DNA of 64,000 nt from an uncultured Cellvibrio sp. (GTDB taxonomy: Bacteria > Pseudomonadota > Gammaproteobacteria > Pseudomonadales > Cellvibrionaceae), in the NCBI GenBank assembly GCA_946480695.1, contig CAMLKG010000013.1, positions 50,419-114,418 on the forward strand, read 5' to 3'. The notes below the pieces were generated by a model. The model saw only the letters and a program-made list of their open reading frames with translations. It was not told the origin of the DNA and made no database searches. Numbering within the stretch: position 1 is the stretch's first letter; each line of letters starts with the position of its first letter. A program made the translations under genes and the position numbers. Shown here piece after piece: positions 8,136 through 17,476 of this stretch.

Positions 8136-9284
8136 TTAGGGAATGGGGCAGGAACCCGTGCAAGCAGAAGTATTCATTTGGCTGATGCCCAGCAAGGTCA
8201 CATCGGCGGGGCGCACATCACATGCCGGGGTATCGAACTCAACCCCCAGGGCCGAAGTACTGCCCTGGCCTTTCACCACACCTTTGTACACCTGGCAAAT
8301 CTTGGTTTTAGACGTGCTGCTGTTATTGAGAGTCAGGTTGCGAATAACCGCAACGTCACCGAAGTTGGAATTGATTCCCACGATGGTGCTCACATCGCGT
8401 GTAATCACATCATTAATAACGATCTTGCGCGGGCCACCATTGTTAGTGCAATCACCGCAGGTACGTGCCAGCTTGCCGGATTTCTCCACGTAGAATTTAC
8501 TGATATGCAATTCGCCGCGGCCATTGAACTGGAAGGTTTTATCCGAACCGTTAAAGGCCGCACCGCAGGTTACATTCATGATGGTGCCGACCGGGCCCAT
8601 CGCGGTTGCGGCATCCTCACCGATATCTTCCCACCACACATGGTCGAGGGTGCAATTGCCTTTACAGTGGATACCATCAGCCGCGAGCGAGCCGATAATC
8701 ACATTGCGCACTACCCCACCCTCCTGGACCTCGAATACCGGTGGCTGGCCTTCGCTTTGGCTGCCACCCGACAGGTTGTAGCGCTTATTCTGGCCATCAA
8801 ACACTTCCCCTGCTGCTACTACACGGGTTTGGCTAAATTGCACGGTTTCCGTCGGCTCGGGTTTTTCACAACCGGGGTAATAACTACCGACGGGCGGATT
8901 AGTGACTGAACTGGATGACGAGCTTGTCGCTACCGAACTCCTTGAACTGCTGGTGGAACTCACGGAACTGGAAGCAGGTTTGCTGGATGACGATTGCGCC
9001 GGTGCAGAACTGCTGGCGACGGATGTCGTGCGCGGTATCGAGCATTCGTTCACACCACCGGGAACCCGCGCCCCGAAAGTCGCTTCGGAACATACAAAAC
9101 TGCCCGAGAGCACCTTGTAAGTAAATGTATCGGCACGCCCGAACGCCACGGTTGTGAATGTGGGGACAGAACAGGTTTTACCTTCGTTGCAAATGGTTAC
9201 AAAACCCGAAGGACGATTGGCAGCCAGGGCAGTCGATGCAAGCGCCACCAGCAAAACGCCGGAGAAGATAAGGGGAATACGCAT
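8136..9284 (-). CDS. Secreted pectate lyase, PL3 family, with N-terminal cysteine module
   Basis: A 382-residue secreted lyase expected to cleave de-esterified pectin (polygalacturonate) by calcium-dependent beta-elimination. Residues 1-22 are a signal peptide (ASTALAA). Residues 24-86 form a small module with four Cys (32, 39, 65, 81) and the pattern ICNEGKTCSV - VAFGR - CSEATFGARVPG; similar modules occur on other secreted plant cell wall enzymes, and a carbohydrate-binding or stabilising role is inference. A polyserine linker covers about 88-128. The catalytic domain (134-382) has PL3 features: GGSQSEGQPPVFEVQEGGVVRNVIIG at 173-198 in part, and ADGIHCKGNCTLDHVWWED near 202, a calcium-site region. 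In Cellvibrio the gene is usually called pel3A. It is flanked by its own terminator and by the AT-rich toxin island. Confidence 0.92.
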   Translation of the reverse strand: MRIPLIFSGVLLVALASTALAANRPSGFVTICNEGKTCSVPTFTTVAFGRADTFTYKVLSGSFVCSEATFGARVPGGVNECSIPRTTSVASSSAPAQSSSSKPASSSVSSTSSSRSSVATSSSSSSVTNPPVGSYYPGCEKPEPTETVQFSQTRVVAAGEVFDGQNKRYNLSGGSQSEGQPPVFEVQEGGVVRNVIIGSLAADGIHCKGNCTLDHVWWEDIGEDAATAMGPVGTIMNVTCGAAFNGSDKTFQFNGRGELHISKFYVEKSGKLARTCGDCTNNGGPRKIVINDVITRDVSTIVGINSNFGDVAVIRNLTLNNSSTSKTKICQVYKGVVKGQGSTSALGVEFDTPACDVRPADVTLLGISQMNTSACTGSCPIP

Positions 9285-9674
9285 AATGATGTCCTCAAAA
9301 AGATTTACGCTGTGTTTTCGTTATGAAAAATTCACTGCTGAAAACTCATGAGGTATTGCACGGAGCCGAATAATCCTTTCCTGTAAGAGGGAGGAAAACT
9401 GCACGGAACCAGGAATTGCCACGCCGAAAAAATTATCGTTATTTTAAATGGCTCTATGAGCCAAGCGGTGTGAGTCTACGCTGCCGCAAAAAAACCACAA
9501 TTACACCCAGGTAAAAATTGCAGAATCAAGACCCATCCCACACATGGATTGCCTACTGACAGGCACTAATTGTAGAAGCAATTCAAATTTGAAGACCGGA
9601 TAAAAACTGGAATTTTTTTAATTTAAATTTAATTTTTAAATACCGAAAGACAACACAGAAAAAATATCACCCAT
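9285..9674. other. Intergenic region between the pgk end and the pectate lyase start
   Basis: No gene seen. The part next to 9284 must hold the pectate lyase promoter on the minus strand. The segment 9605-9660 is a very AT-rich tract of A and T runs; no clear repeat or RNA was recognised. Confidence 0.5.
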
Positions 9675-9698
9675 AAAAAAGCGATCCGAAGATCGCTT
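9675..9698 (-). terminator. Rho-independent terminator of pgk
   Basis: AGCGATC (9680-9686), loop CGAA, GATCGCT (9691-9697). Read on the minus strand the loop is the stable TTCG tetraloop and a run of six T follows. It lies 30 nt after the pgk stop. Confidence 0.88.
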
Positions 9699-9727
9699 TC
9701 TGCTACCTGGCCAAAAAAATCGGGTGA

Positions 9728-10900
9728 TTAACCTTTGGCGCGCTCTTCCAGAATCGCAACGGCGGGAAGTTTTTTTCCTTCGACGAATTCCAGGAACGCG
9801 CCGCCGCCAGTAGAAACATAGGAAATTTTATCCGCCAGGTTCCACTTATCGATTGCAGCCAAGGTATCGCCGCCGCCCGCTACCGAAAAAGCGCCACTTT
9901 CAGCAATGGCACGCGCAACCACTTCGGTGCCTTTTGCAAAGGCGTCAAACTCGAACACACCGCATGGGCCATTCCATAATACTGTTTTGGCATTCTTAAC
10001 AATTTCTGCAACGCGCGCAGCCGTTTCCGGACCATAGTCAACGATTTCTTCATCGGACTGGATCTCGTTAACTTTTTTCTCAACGGCAACGGAGTTGTGA
10101 TTCCACTGTTTGAAACCTTCCTTGGTTACGCGCACATCAGTTGCAAAAACCACTTCGGTTTGTGCGCGCAAACGCTGCGCTTCCGGGATCAAATCTTTTT
10201 CGTGCAATGAATTACCCACTTCGTTGCCCGCCGAAGCAACGAAAGTGTTGGAGATGCCACCGCCGACTACCAGGATGTCAGCAATTTTGGAAACCGCGTC
10301 CAACACGCTCAACTTGGTGGATACTTTTGAACCGCCGACAATTGCCACCAACGGGCGCGCAGGATTGTCGAGCACTTTGCCCAACGCATCCAATTCCGCC
10401 GCCAGCAACGGACCCGCGCAGGCGATAGGGGCAAACTTCGCAACGCCGTGGGTAGAAGCTTGTGCGCGGTGCGCAGTACCGAATGCATCCATTACAAACA
10501 CATCACAAAGCGCGGCCATTTTTTTGGAAAGCTCGTCAGAATTCTTGCCTTCACCCACATTAAAGCGCACGTTTTCCAGCAACACCAAATCGCCGTCCAT
10601 CGCAAAGCCATCAACCCAGTTTTTTACCAATGGCACATTGCGGCCCAATTTTTCGCTTAAATATTTTGCAACCGGCGCAAGTGAAGAAGCTTCTTCATAA
10701 ACACCTTCTTCCGGGCGGCCGAGATGCGACATCACCATCACTTTCGCGCCCTTGCTTAAGGCTTCCTTGATGGTAGGAATAGAAGCATCAATACGCACCG
10801 CACTGGTGATACGTCCATCTTCCAATGGCACATTCAGATCCTGGCGAATCAATACACGCTTGCCGGCGAGGTCCTGGTCTTTCATTAATTTTACGGTCAT
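9728..10900 (-). CDS. pgk: Phosphoglycerate kinase
   Basis: A 390-residue cytoplasmic enzyme of glycolysis that transfers phosphate from 1,3-bisphosphoglycerate to ADP. The N-terminus has [14 protein letters not shown], the family substrate-binding signature, and [12 protein letters not shown]. The C-terminal nucleotide-binding half has [10 protein letters not shown] and [13 protein letters not shown] and [10 protein letters not shown]. Length is normal. In many gammaproteobacteria it sits in a tkt-epd-pgk-fba cluster; here tkt is upstream on the same strand, but a small secreted protein lies between them and no epd/gap gene is present. Confidence 0.97.
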   Translation of the reverse strand: MTVKLMKDQDLAGKRVLIRQDLNVPLEDGRITSAVRIDASIPTIKEALSKGAKVMVMSHLGRPEEGVYEEASSLAPVAKYLSEKLGRNVPLVKNWVDGFAMDGDLVLLENVRFNVGEGKNSDELSKKMAALCDVFVMDAFGTAHRAQASTHGVAKFAPIACAGPLLAAELDALGKVLDNPARPLVAIVGGSKVSTKLSVLDAVSKIADILVVGGGISNTFVASAGNEVGNSLHEKDLIPEAQRLRAQTEVVFATDVRVTKEGFKQWNHNSVAVEKKVNEIQSDEEIVDYGPETAARVAEIVKNAKTVLWNGPCGVFEFDAFAKGTEVVARAIAESGAFSVAGGGDTLAAIDKWNLADKISYVSTGGGAFLEFVEGKKLPAVAILEERAKG

Positions 10901-10939
10901 GGCGAATACCCGATTAAAAATTAGAAGAAAACAAAAATA

Positions 10940-11248
10940 TCATTTTAGTGCTGAGATTCGATGCAACTTATGGGCAGCAGGCACTGAACCACCTGCGTTA
11001 GAATCGGCGGTATCGTAACAATGAAAGTGCGCCTTTTTACCTGACGCATACAGCGTCAAAATAATTGAATTCAATGTTTTTTGCGCCGCAGAAATATAAC
11101 ACCAGGTTCCATTTGAAAGCTTAAAATGAACAACGGTAGTTTCCGTATTTTCCCAAGCCATGATTTCTACTATGGTTTGATTAGTGGATTCTTTCCATGC
11201 AAAGGCAGGAGCCGATGCAAATATTAAGGCCAGCAAAAAAATTTTCAT
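10940..11248 (-). CDS. Small secreted protein of unknown function between tkt and pgk
   Basis: A 102-residue protein with a typical signal peptide (MKIFLLALIFASAPAFA, cleavage after AFA), giving a mature product of about 85 residues. The mature part has two Cys (NGTWCYIS and HFHCYD), which could form a disulphide, and a pattern of short beta-strand-like stretches. Small secreted proteins with one disulphide of this sort are scattered through marine and soil gammaproteobacteria, but I do not recognise a characterised family. It is on the same strand as tkt and pgk, with a hairpin separating it from tkt. Confidence 0.6.
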   Translation of the reverse strand: MKIFLLALIFASAPAFAWKESTNQTIVEIMAWENTETTVVHFKLSNGTWCYISAAQKTLNSIILTLYASGKKAHFHCYDTADSNAGGSVPAAHKLHRISALK

Positions 11249-11272
11249 TTAAACCTTTCCGTCCATATTAAA

Positions 11273-11293
11273 CCGGAAGCTGTGAGCTTCCGG
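11273..11293 (-). terminator. Hairpin after tkt, probable terminator
   Basis: CCGGAAGCT (11273-11281), loop GTG, AGCTTCCGG (11285-11293). The minus-strand tail is TTTAATATGG, a weak T tract, so termination may be partial and allow read-through to the small secreted gene. Confidence 0.55.
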
Positions 11294-11305
11294 CATATTC
11301 AAAGA

Positions 11306-13309
11306 TTAGTCTTCCAACAACTCCTCAACAGTGCTGACGATATTATCGACAGTGAAGCCGAAATGCTCCAGCAGCTTGCCGCCGGGTGCGGACTCACCGA
11401 AAGTCGTCATACCGACGATGCGGCCGTCGAAGCCTACGTATTTGTACCAGTAATCCACGTGTGCAGTTTCTACCGCAACACGCGCAGATACGTGGCTTGG
11501 CAATACAGATTCTTTGTAGGCAGCATCCTGTTGATCAAATACCGATGTTGACGGCATGGACACAACGCGCACGTTTTTGCCTTTTGCTTTCAGTGCCTCA
11601 GCCGCTTTTACCGTAACACCCACTTCTGAACCGGTGGCAATCAGGATTGCGTCCGGCTCGCCTTGCGAGTCAACCAACACATAACCGCCTTTGGCGATAT
11701 TGGCTACTTGCGCAGGCGTACGCGCGAAGAACTCCAGGTTTTGACGGCTGAATACCAGGGCCGCCGGGCCATCTTTGCGCTCAACCGCGGCTTTCCAGGC
11801 TACCGCCGATTCAGTGCTGTCCGCCGGGCGCCAGGTGTGCAGGTTAGGGGTTAAACGCAAGGTGCCTAACACTTCGATTGGCTGGTGAGTCGGGCCGTCT
11901 TCGCCCTGGCCGATGGAATCGTGGGTATATACGAAAACATTGCGCAGTTTCATCAGTGCCGACATACGCACCGCGTTAGCCGCATACTGCTGGAACATCA
12001 GGAAGGTTGCACCGTAGGGAATGAAGCCGCCGTGCGCAGAAACACCGTTCATGATCGCGCTCATACCGAATTCGCGCACGCCGTAATACACGTAGTTACC
12101 GCTCGCATCACCCGCTTCCACGCCTTTGGATTTCTTCACCAAGGTCAGGTTGGAGCCGGCGAGGTCGGCAGAACCGCCGAGGATTTCCGGCAACCACTCC
12201 ACAAAGGCAGCAATAGTATTTTGCGATGCTTTACGGCTCGCAATTTTTTCGCCTTTGGCTTGGGTTTCAGCAATGAATGCTTCCGCTTTCGCCGCGAAGT
12301 CAGCCGGCAATTCACCTTTAATGACGCGACGCTCATATTCAGCCGCCAATTCCGGGTGCGCGGATTTGTAGGCAGCAAATTTTTCGCCCCAGGATTTTTC
12401 TGCCGCGGCGCCTTTTTCTTTTGCATCCCAACCGGCGTAGACATCGGCAGGAACCGCAAATGGCTCGTAGTTCCAGTCCAGGGTTTTGCGCACCAGGGCC
12501 ACTTCTTCCAAACCGAGTGGCGAGCCATGGCAATCGTGTGAGCCCTGCTTATTCGGAGAACCGAAACCGATGATGGTTTTGGTAACGATCAGGGTTGGTT
12601 TTTTGGTTTCAGCGCGCGCCGCTTCGATCGCGGCTTTAATCGCGTCCGGATTATGGCCATCAACCGCCGGGATTACATGCCAGCCGTAGGCTTCGAAACG
12701 CTTTGGTGTGTCGTCGGTAAACCAGCCTTCAACATGGCCATCAATGGAAATACCGTTATCGTCATAGAACGCAATCAGCTTGCCCAGGCCCAGGGTACCG
12801 GCCAGCGAACAGGCTTCATGGGAAACACCTTCCATCATGCAGCCATCGCCAAGGAAACAGTAGGTAAAGTGATTAACAACTTCATGGCCGTCGCGGTTGA
12901 ATTGCGCTGCCAATACTTTTTCAGCCAGCGCCATACCTACCGCATTGGCGATACCTTGACCCAATGGACCGGTAGTGGTTTCCACACCGGGGGTATAACC
13001 CAATTCGGGATGGCCCGGGGTTTTGGAATGCAATTGACGGAATTGCTGCAAGTCTTCGATAGAAACATCGTAACCGCTCAGGTGCAACAGGGAGTAAACC
13101 AGCATCGAGCCATGGCCGTTTGACAGTACGAAACGGTCGCGGTCAGCCCATTGGGGATTGTTCGGGTTGTGCTTTAAAAAGTCGTTCCATAGAACTTCGG
13201 CGATGTCCGCCATGCCCATTGGGGCGCCCGGGTGGCCTGAGTTGGCTTTCTGAACCGCATCCATGGAGAGGACACGAATCGCATTGGCAAGGTGTTGACG
13301 AGTTGGCAT
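11306..13309 (-). CDS. tkt: Transketolase
   Basis: A 667-residue thiamine-diphosphate enzyme of the pentose phosphate pathway, moving two-carbon ketol units between sugar phosphates. The N-terminus [22 protein letters not shown] is the family signature, and [13 protein letters not shown] marks the ThDP/metal-binding motif (GDG...). The C-terminal pyrimidine-binding half has [19 protein letters not shown]. The reading frame extends three codons further to a TTG at 13318. The ATG at 13309 fits better: AAGGAG lies 11 nt upstream of it, and it starts the family-conserved N-terminus. Confidence 0.97.
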   Translation of the reverse strand: MPTRQHLANAIRVLSMDAVQKANSGHPGAPMGMADIAEVLWNDFLKHNPNNPQWADRDRFVLSNGHGSMLVYSLLHLSGYDVSIEDLQQFRQLHSKTPGHPELGYTPGVETTTGPLGQGIANAVGMALAEKVLAAQFNRDGHEVVNHFTYCFLGDGCMMEGVSHEACSLAGTLGLGKLIAFYDDNGISIDGHVEGWFTDDTPKRFEAYGWHVIPAVDGHNPDAIKAAIEAARAETKKPTLIVTKTIIGFGSPNKQGSHDCHGSPLGLEEVALVRKTLDWNYEPFAVPADVYAGWDAKEKGAAAEKSWGEKFAAYKSAHPELAAEYERRVIKGELPADFAAKAEAFIAETQAKGEKIASRKASQNTIAAFVEWLPEILGGSADLAGSNLTLVKKSKGVEAGDASGNYVYYGVREFGMSAIMNGVSAHGGFIPYGATFLMFQQYAANAVRMSALMKLRNVFVYTHDSIGQGEDGPTHQPIEVLGTLRLTPNLHTWRPADSTESAVAWKAAVERKDGPAALVFSRQNLEFFARTPAQVANIAKGGYVLVDSQGEPDAILIATGSEVGVTVKAAEALKAKGKNVRVVSMPSTSVFDQQDAAYKESVLPSHVSARVAVETAHVDYWYKYVGFDGRIVGMTTFGESAPGGKLLEHFGFTVDNIVSTVEELLED

Positions 13310-13318
13310 GAAACTCAA

Positions 13319-13635
13319 GGCTCCTTAAATAAAGTTGATTGCTGTTGTAGGTGGGCGCGTTTCGCCTGGCCGTCTGCGCGGTTCAGGGCACCCTGGGGTT
13401 GCAAAGCACTAATGGGCAAACGCCACTTATTTACAGGCCTCTGATGGGCTTTTATGTCGTTGGGTTCCAGCCGCCGTCGCTGGGAGCGGCATTCATACAC
13501 ACTGATGGATGCCACTGACAAAATGGGCAGGCATTTTCACCCAGCAAGCGCCAGCCGTAAAGAAATAACCGGTTCGATTGCCAGAATTAATCGCAAAAAG
13601 CGGCAAGAAGGACCATCCAGGCACAAAAAAGCCTG
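13319..13635. other. Divergent intergenic region between tkt and the SahR-like gene
   Basis: No gene seen. It must contain the tkt promoter on the minus strand and, toward 13636, the control region of the methionine-cycle operon. No riboswitch with a convincing SAH or SAM architecture was recognised. Confidence 0.5.
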
Positions 13636-13667
13636 AAACCTATATCAAAATATTTTGATATAGGTTT
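13636..13667. promoter_or_regulatory. Perfect 32-nt palindrome, probable SahR operator
   Basis: The half-site AAACCTATATCAAAAT is followed directly by its exact reverse complement, with no spacer, ending 46 bp before the start of the ArsR-family regulator gene. ArsR-family dimers bind such symmetric AT-rich sites, and SahR regulators control the SAM-cycle genes that follow here. No second copy was noticed upstream of metK, ahcY or metF, consistent with one operator for the operon. Confidence 0.75.
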
Positions 13668-13713
13668 TTCCGGCTGATAGACTGCACGGCAATTTCTCGC
13701 GATTGATTAAAGA

Positions 13714-14739
13714 ATGAACCAAACCCTGTCCGACAGCCCCGATGGGCATCCGGTACTTACCGATGCAGTCGAGCTGGAAACCCCGCTCAGTCCCCTCGCC
13801 AATTTGTTAAAGGCGGCGGGCGACCCGTTGCGCCTGGACATCCTGCGGGTATTGCGCCAGGACTCCTACGGGGTATTGGAACTGTGCCGGATCTTTTCGA
13901 TCAAGCAATCGGGGATGAGCCATCATTTGAAGGTGCTCGCCAATGCGGGTTTGTTAAGTTCACGCCGCGAGGCCAATTCGATTTTCTATCGCCGTGCGTA
14001 CCTGCCGCCGGATCACCCTTTCGCGGCGCTCCAGCAACAACTATTTACCAGCCTGGATTCACTTCCTATCGCTGAACACCTGCGCGCACCGATTCGCGAG
14101 TTACAACAGGAGCGCAGCCTTGCAGCCCAGGCATTTTTTAGCGGGAACGCGGATAAATTCCGCGCACAGCAGGATTTGATTGCCAGCTACCCGGTTTATG
14201 CCGAACAAATGACCCAATTGCTGAACAACACAGCACTGCGCGATAAAAACCTGGCGCTGGAAGTCGGCCCCGGCGAAGGTGAATTCCTCGCGGTATTAGC
14301 GCAGCAATTTAACCAGGTCATCGCGCTGGACAACGCCGCCAACATGCTCGAAAAAGCGAAAGCTTTCGCACAGGGAAACAACCTGCGCAACATCGAATTT
14401 ATCCACGGCGACACCCAAAGCTTGCCCGCCCATAAAGTATTGGCCGATTGTATCCTGGTAAATATGGTGCTGCACCACACTCCATCGCCCGCCGATATTT
14501 TCCAGGATTTAAGTAATGCGCTTGCACCCGGCGGCGCGTTATTAATTTGCGATTTGTGTCGCCACGAACAGGATTGGGCGCGCGACGCTTGCGGCGATTT
14601 ATGGCAGGGCTTTGACCCGCAGGATTTTTCACGCTGGGCCCAGGCAGCGGGATTGGATGAAGGACAAAGCGTTTACTTTGCATTGCGCAATGGCTTCCAA
14701 ATCCAGTTAAGGCAATTTTTTAAACCGACAATTTTCTAA
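13714..14739 (+). CDS. sahR: SahR-like ArsR-family regulator with C-terminal methyltransferase domain
   Basis: A 341-residue protein with an N-terminal winged-helix ArsR domain (about 28-100: [18 protein letters not shown], then [19 protein letters not shown] as the recognition helix) and a SAM-binding methyltransferase fold (about 150-310: [17 protein letters not shown] as motif I). SahR proteins have this two-domain layout and repress methionine-cycle genes, sensing S-adenosylhomocysteine. The gene order here (regulator, metK, ahcY, metF) matches that role, and a perfect palindrome lies just upstream, so autoregulation is likely. ArsR metal-binding cysteines are not evident. The methyltransferase domain probably serves as a sensor, which is known for the family rather than shown here. 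Confidence 0.85.
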   Translation: MNQTLSDSPDGHPVLTDAVELETPLSPLANLLKAAGDPLRLDILRVLRQDSYGVLELCRIFSIKQSGMSHHLKVLANAGLLSSRREANSIFYRRAYLPPDHPFAALQQQLFTSLDSLPIAEHLRAPIRELQQERSLAAQAFFSGNADKFRAQQDLIASYPVYAEQMTQLLNNTALRDKNLALEVGPGEGEFLAVLAQQFNQVIALDNAANMLEKAKAFAQGNNLRNIEFIHGDTQSLPAHKVLADCILVNMVLHHTPSPADIFQDLSNALAPGGALLICDLCRHEQDWARDACGDLWQGFDPQDFSRWAQAAGLDEGQSVYFALRNGFQIQLRQFFKPTIF

Positions 14740-14771
14740 TTCATTTTGCGTTTATCCAAAAGGAAAAAATC

Positions 14772-15926
14772 ATGTCCGAATATTCTGTGTTTACCTCCGA
14801 ATCCGTTTCTGAAGGCCATCCCGATAAAATGGCGGACCAGATTTCGGATGCCGTGCTCGATGCGATTTTAAAAGATGATCCCAACGCGCGCGTTGCAGTG
14901 GAGACTTTGGTAAAAACCGGTATGGCGGTGGTGGCGGGCGAAGTGCGTACCTCAACCTATGTCGACCTGGAAGACCTGATTCGCCAGGTAATCCTGGATA
15001 TTGGCTACAACTCCAGTGATGTCGGCTTTGATGGCGCAAGCTGTGCGGTATTAAATGCGATCGGCAAACAATCGTCTGACATCGCCATGGGCGTAGATGA
15101 AGGCGATGAAAAAGATTTAGGTGCAGGCGACCAGGGTTTGATGTTTGGTTATGCCACTAATGAAACCTCGGTATTAATGCCCGCCCCGATTTTTTACGCA
15201 CACCGCCTGGTCGAACGCCAGGCATACCTGCGCAAGAGCAACGTATTGCCCTGGTTGCGCCCTGATGCCAAGAGCCAGGTGACCTTGCGTTACGAAAACG
15301 GCAAGCCAGTGGCAATTGATGCGGTGGTTTTATCAACCCAACATGCACCCAGCGTCAGCCAGGCTGATATTCGCGAAGCGGTGCACGAAGAAATTATCAA
15401 ACACGTTTTACCCGCCGAATGGTTGCACAAGGATACGCAATACCATATCAACCCCACTGGCCAATTTATTATCGGTGGCCCCGTGGGTGATTGCGGTCTA
15501 ACAGGGCGCAAAATTATTGTGGATTCCTACGGCGGCATGGCTCGTCACGGTGGCGGCGCTTTCTCCGGCAAAGACCCCTCTAAAGTTGACCGCTCTGCGG
15601 CTTACGCCGGCCGTTATGTTGCAAAAAATATTGTTGCAGCGGGCCTGGCTGATCGCTTGGAAATTCAAGTGAGTTACGCAATTGGTGTTGCTGAGCCGAC
15701 TTCGATTTCCATTAATACGTTCGGCACCGGTAAAATTTCCGATAACGCAATTATCGATTTGATCCGTGAGCATTTTGATCTGCGTCCGCGCGGTTTGATC
15801 GAAATGTTGAATTTGAAACGCCCGATTTATCGCCAGACTGCAGCCTACGGTCACTTTGGTCGTGAGCTTCCCGATTTTACGTGGGAAAAAACTGACAAGG
15901 CTGATGCATTGAAAAAAGCACTGTAA
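14772..15926 (+). CDS. metK: S-adenosylmethionine synthetase
   Basis: A 384-residue cytoplasmic enzyme that makes S-adenosylmethionine from ATP and methionine. Family motifs: [24 protein letters not shown] at the start (partly the substrate loop), [12 protein letters not shown] (hexapeptide signature) and [19 protein letters not shown] (P-loop-like signature). Length matches the family. It is 32 nt downstream of the regulator and 117 nt before ahcY, with AGGAAAAAATC as ribosome binding site. Confidence 0.98.
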   Translation: MSEYSVFTSESVSEGHPDKMADQISDAVLDAILKDDPNARVAVETLVKTGMAVVAGEVRTSTYVDLEDLIRQVILDIGYNSSDVGFDGASCAVLNAIGKQSSDIAMGVDEGDEKDLGAGDQGLMFGYATNETSVLMPAPIFYAHRLVERQAYLRKSNVLPWLRPDAKSQVTLRYENGKPVAIDAVVLSTQHAPSVSQADIREAVHEEIIKHVLPAEWLHKDTQYHINPTGQFIIGGPVGDCGLTGRKIIVDSYGGMARHGGGAFSGKDPSKVDRSAAYAGRYVAKNIVAAGLADRLEIQVSYAIGVAEPTSISINTFGTGKISDNAIIDLIREHFDLRPRGLIEMLNLKRPIYRQTAAYGHFGRELPDFTWEKTDKADALKKAL

Positions 15927-15935
15927 ATATTATTG

Positions 15936-16004
15936 GTAGGTTGGGCAGCAATGCCCAAAAAAATTATTCATTCCGATCATGTTGGGCATAACTGCCCAAC
16001 CTAC
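15936..16004. repeat. Double REP-like palindrome between metK and ahcY
   Basis: GTAGGTTGGGCA (15936-15947) pairs with TGCCCAACCTAC (15993-16004). Inside it are two small hairpins, TTGGGCAGCAATGCCCAA (15941-15958) and GTTGGGCATAACTGCCCAAC (15981-16000). A related unit is between ahcY and metF. This is the layout of dispersed REP/BIME elements, which can stabilise upstream mRNA segments. Confidence 0.75.
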
Positions 16005-16043
16005 GCCTGAATCCGATGGCGTGACAACACACAGGAAAAAATT

Positions 16044-17414
16044 ATGAGCTTTACCGATTACAAAGTTGCCGATATGTCCCTGGCTAACTGGGGCCGCAAA
16101 GAAATTGAAATCGCCGAAGGTGAAATGCCCGCGTTGATGGCCTTGCGCCGCAAATACAAGGATTCAAAACCCTTGGCTGATGCGCGTATCATCGGCTGCA
16201 TACACATGACCATCCAAACCGCTGTGTTAATTGAAACCCTGGTGGAACTGGGCGCGGAAGTGCGCTGGTCATCGTGCAATATTTTTTCCACGCAAGATCA
16301 TGCCGCCGCCGCAATTGCAGCGGCCGGCATTCCGGTATTTGCCTGGAAAGGTGAAACCGAAGAAGAATTCTGGTGGTGTATCGAGCAAACCATTTTGAAA
16401 GATGGAAAAGCCTGGAATGCCAATATGATTCTCGACGACGGTGGTGATGTGACCCAAATCATCCATGAAAAATATCCACAAATGCTGGATAAAATCCACG
16501 GCATTTCAGAGGAGACCACCACCGGTGTCCATCGCCTGTTGGACATGTTGAAAAAAGGCACGCTAAAAGTTCCCGCCATCAACGTGAATGATTCAATTAC
16601 CAAAAGTAAAAACGATAACAAATACGGATGCCGCCACAGTTTAAATGATGCGATCAAACGCGGCACCGACCATTTGCTCGCCGGTAAAAAAGCATTGGTA
16701 ATTGGCTACGGCGATGTGGGTAAAGGTTCTGCCGCCTCCCTGCGCCAGGAAGGCATGATTGTTAAAGTGACCGAGATTGATCCTATCTGTGCAATGCAAG
16801 CGTGTATGGATGGCTTCGAGGTAGTATCACCGTACAACAACGGCATTAACACCGGCAAATTTGACGATATCAATCACATCGTACTGGGTACTACCGATTT
16901 GGTTGTTACCACTACCGGTAACGTCAATGTATGTGACTCTGCCATGTTGCGCGCTTTAAAGAACGGTGCGGTAGTCTGTAACATCGGTCACTTCGATAGC
17001 GAAATCGATACCGCTTACATGCGCAAAAATTGGGAGTGGGAGGAAGTTAAACCGCAAGTACACAAAGTGTATCGCGATAAAGCTACCAACAACCATTTGA
17101 TTATTTTATCCGAAGGCCGCTTGGTAAACCTCGGCAACGCCACTGGTCACCCATCGCGCATCATGGACGGTTCTTTCGCCAACCAGGTACTCGCGCAAAT
17201 TTATTTGTACGAGCGTAAATTCGCCAACCTGCCCGCAGTCCAAAAGCCGGAGCATTTGTACGTGCGTGTGCTGCCCAAGAAACTCGACGAGGAAGTGGCG
17301 CGCGATATGGTGGAAGGTTTCGGTGGGGTAATCACCAAACTCACTTCGCAACAAGCCGACTATATCGGCGTGGAAGTGGAAGGCCCATTCAAGCCGGATT
17401 CTTACAAGTATTAA
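16044..17414 (+). CDS. ahcY: S-adenosylhomocysteine hydrolase
   Basis: A 456-residue NAD-dependent enzyme that splits S-adenosylhomocysteine into adenosine and homocysteine, removing the inhibitor left by methyltransferases. Family motifs: [15 protein letters not shown], the NAD-binding [12 protein letters not shown], and the C-terminal PDSYKY, whose Lys and Tyr reach the neighbouring cofactor site. With metK and metF it forms a complete regeneration segment of the SAM cycle. Start ATG is preceded by AGGAAAAAATT. Confidence 0.98.
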   Translation: MSFTDYKVADMSLANWGRKEIEIAEGEMPALMALRRKYKDSKPLADARIIGCIHMTIQTAVLIETLVELGAEVRWSSCNIFSTQDHAAAAIAAAGIPVFAWKGETEEEFWWCIEQTILKDGKAWNANMILDDGGDVTQIIHEKYPQMLDKIHGISEETTTGVHRLLDMLKKGTLKVPAINVNDSITKSKNDNKYGCRHSLNDAIKRGTDHLLAGKKALVIGYGDVGKGSAASLRQEGMIVKVTEIDPICAMQACMDGFEVVSPYNNGINTGKFDDINHIVLGTTDLVVTTTGNVNVCDSAMLRALKNGAVVCNIGHFDSEIDTAYMRKNWEWEEVKPQVHKVYRDKATNNHLIILSEGRLVNLGNATGHPSRIMDGSFANQVLAQIYLYERKFANLPAVQKPEHLYVRVLPKKLDEEVARDMVEGFGGVITKLTSQQADYIGVEVEGPFKPDSYKY

Positions 17415-17425
17415 TTTTTTACCGC

Positions 17426-17465
17426 AAGTTGGGCCGGGCTGCGCAGGCAGCAACGCCCAACCTAC
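17426..17465. repeat. REP-like palindrome between ahcY and metF
   Basis: GTTGGGC near 17428 and GCCCAACCTAC ending at 17465 form inverted arms, with a GC-rich CGGGCTGCGCAGGCAGCAAC centre. The arms match the repeat in the metK-ahcY gap. Confidence 0.65.
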
Positions 17466-17476
17466 AGGAATACACC

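Noticed and set aside
13565..13585. GGTTCGATT, resembling a tRNA T-loop
   Set aside because: No matching acceptor stem, anticodon arm or CCA end was found around it.
13636..13667. The 32-nt palindrome as a terminator
   Set aside because: It has no loop, is AT-rich, lies upstream of the operon rather than after a same-strand gene, and the neighbouring tkt gene runs away from it; an operator explains it better.
15927..16043. SAH riboswitch upstream of ahcY
   Set aside because: The gap is filled by REP-like palindromes and lacks the conserved SAH riboswitch core as I know it. Control seems to be through the SahR-like regulator.
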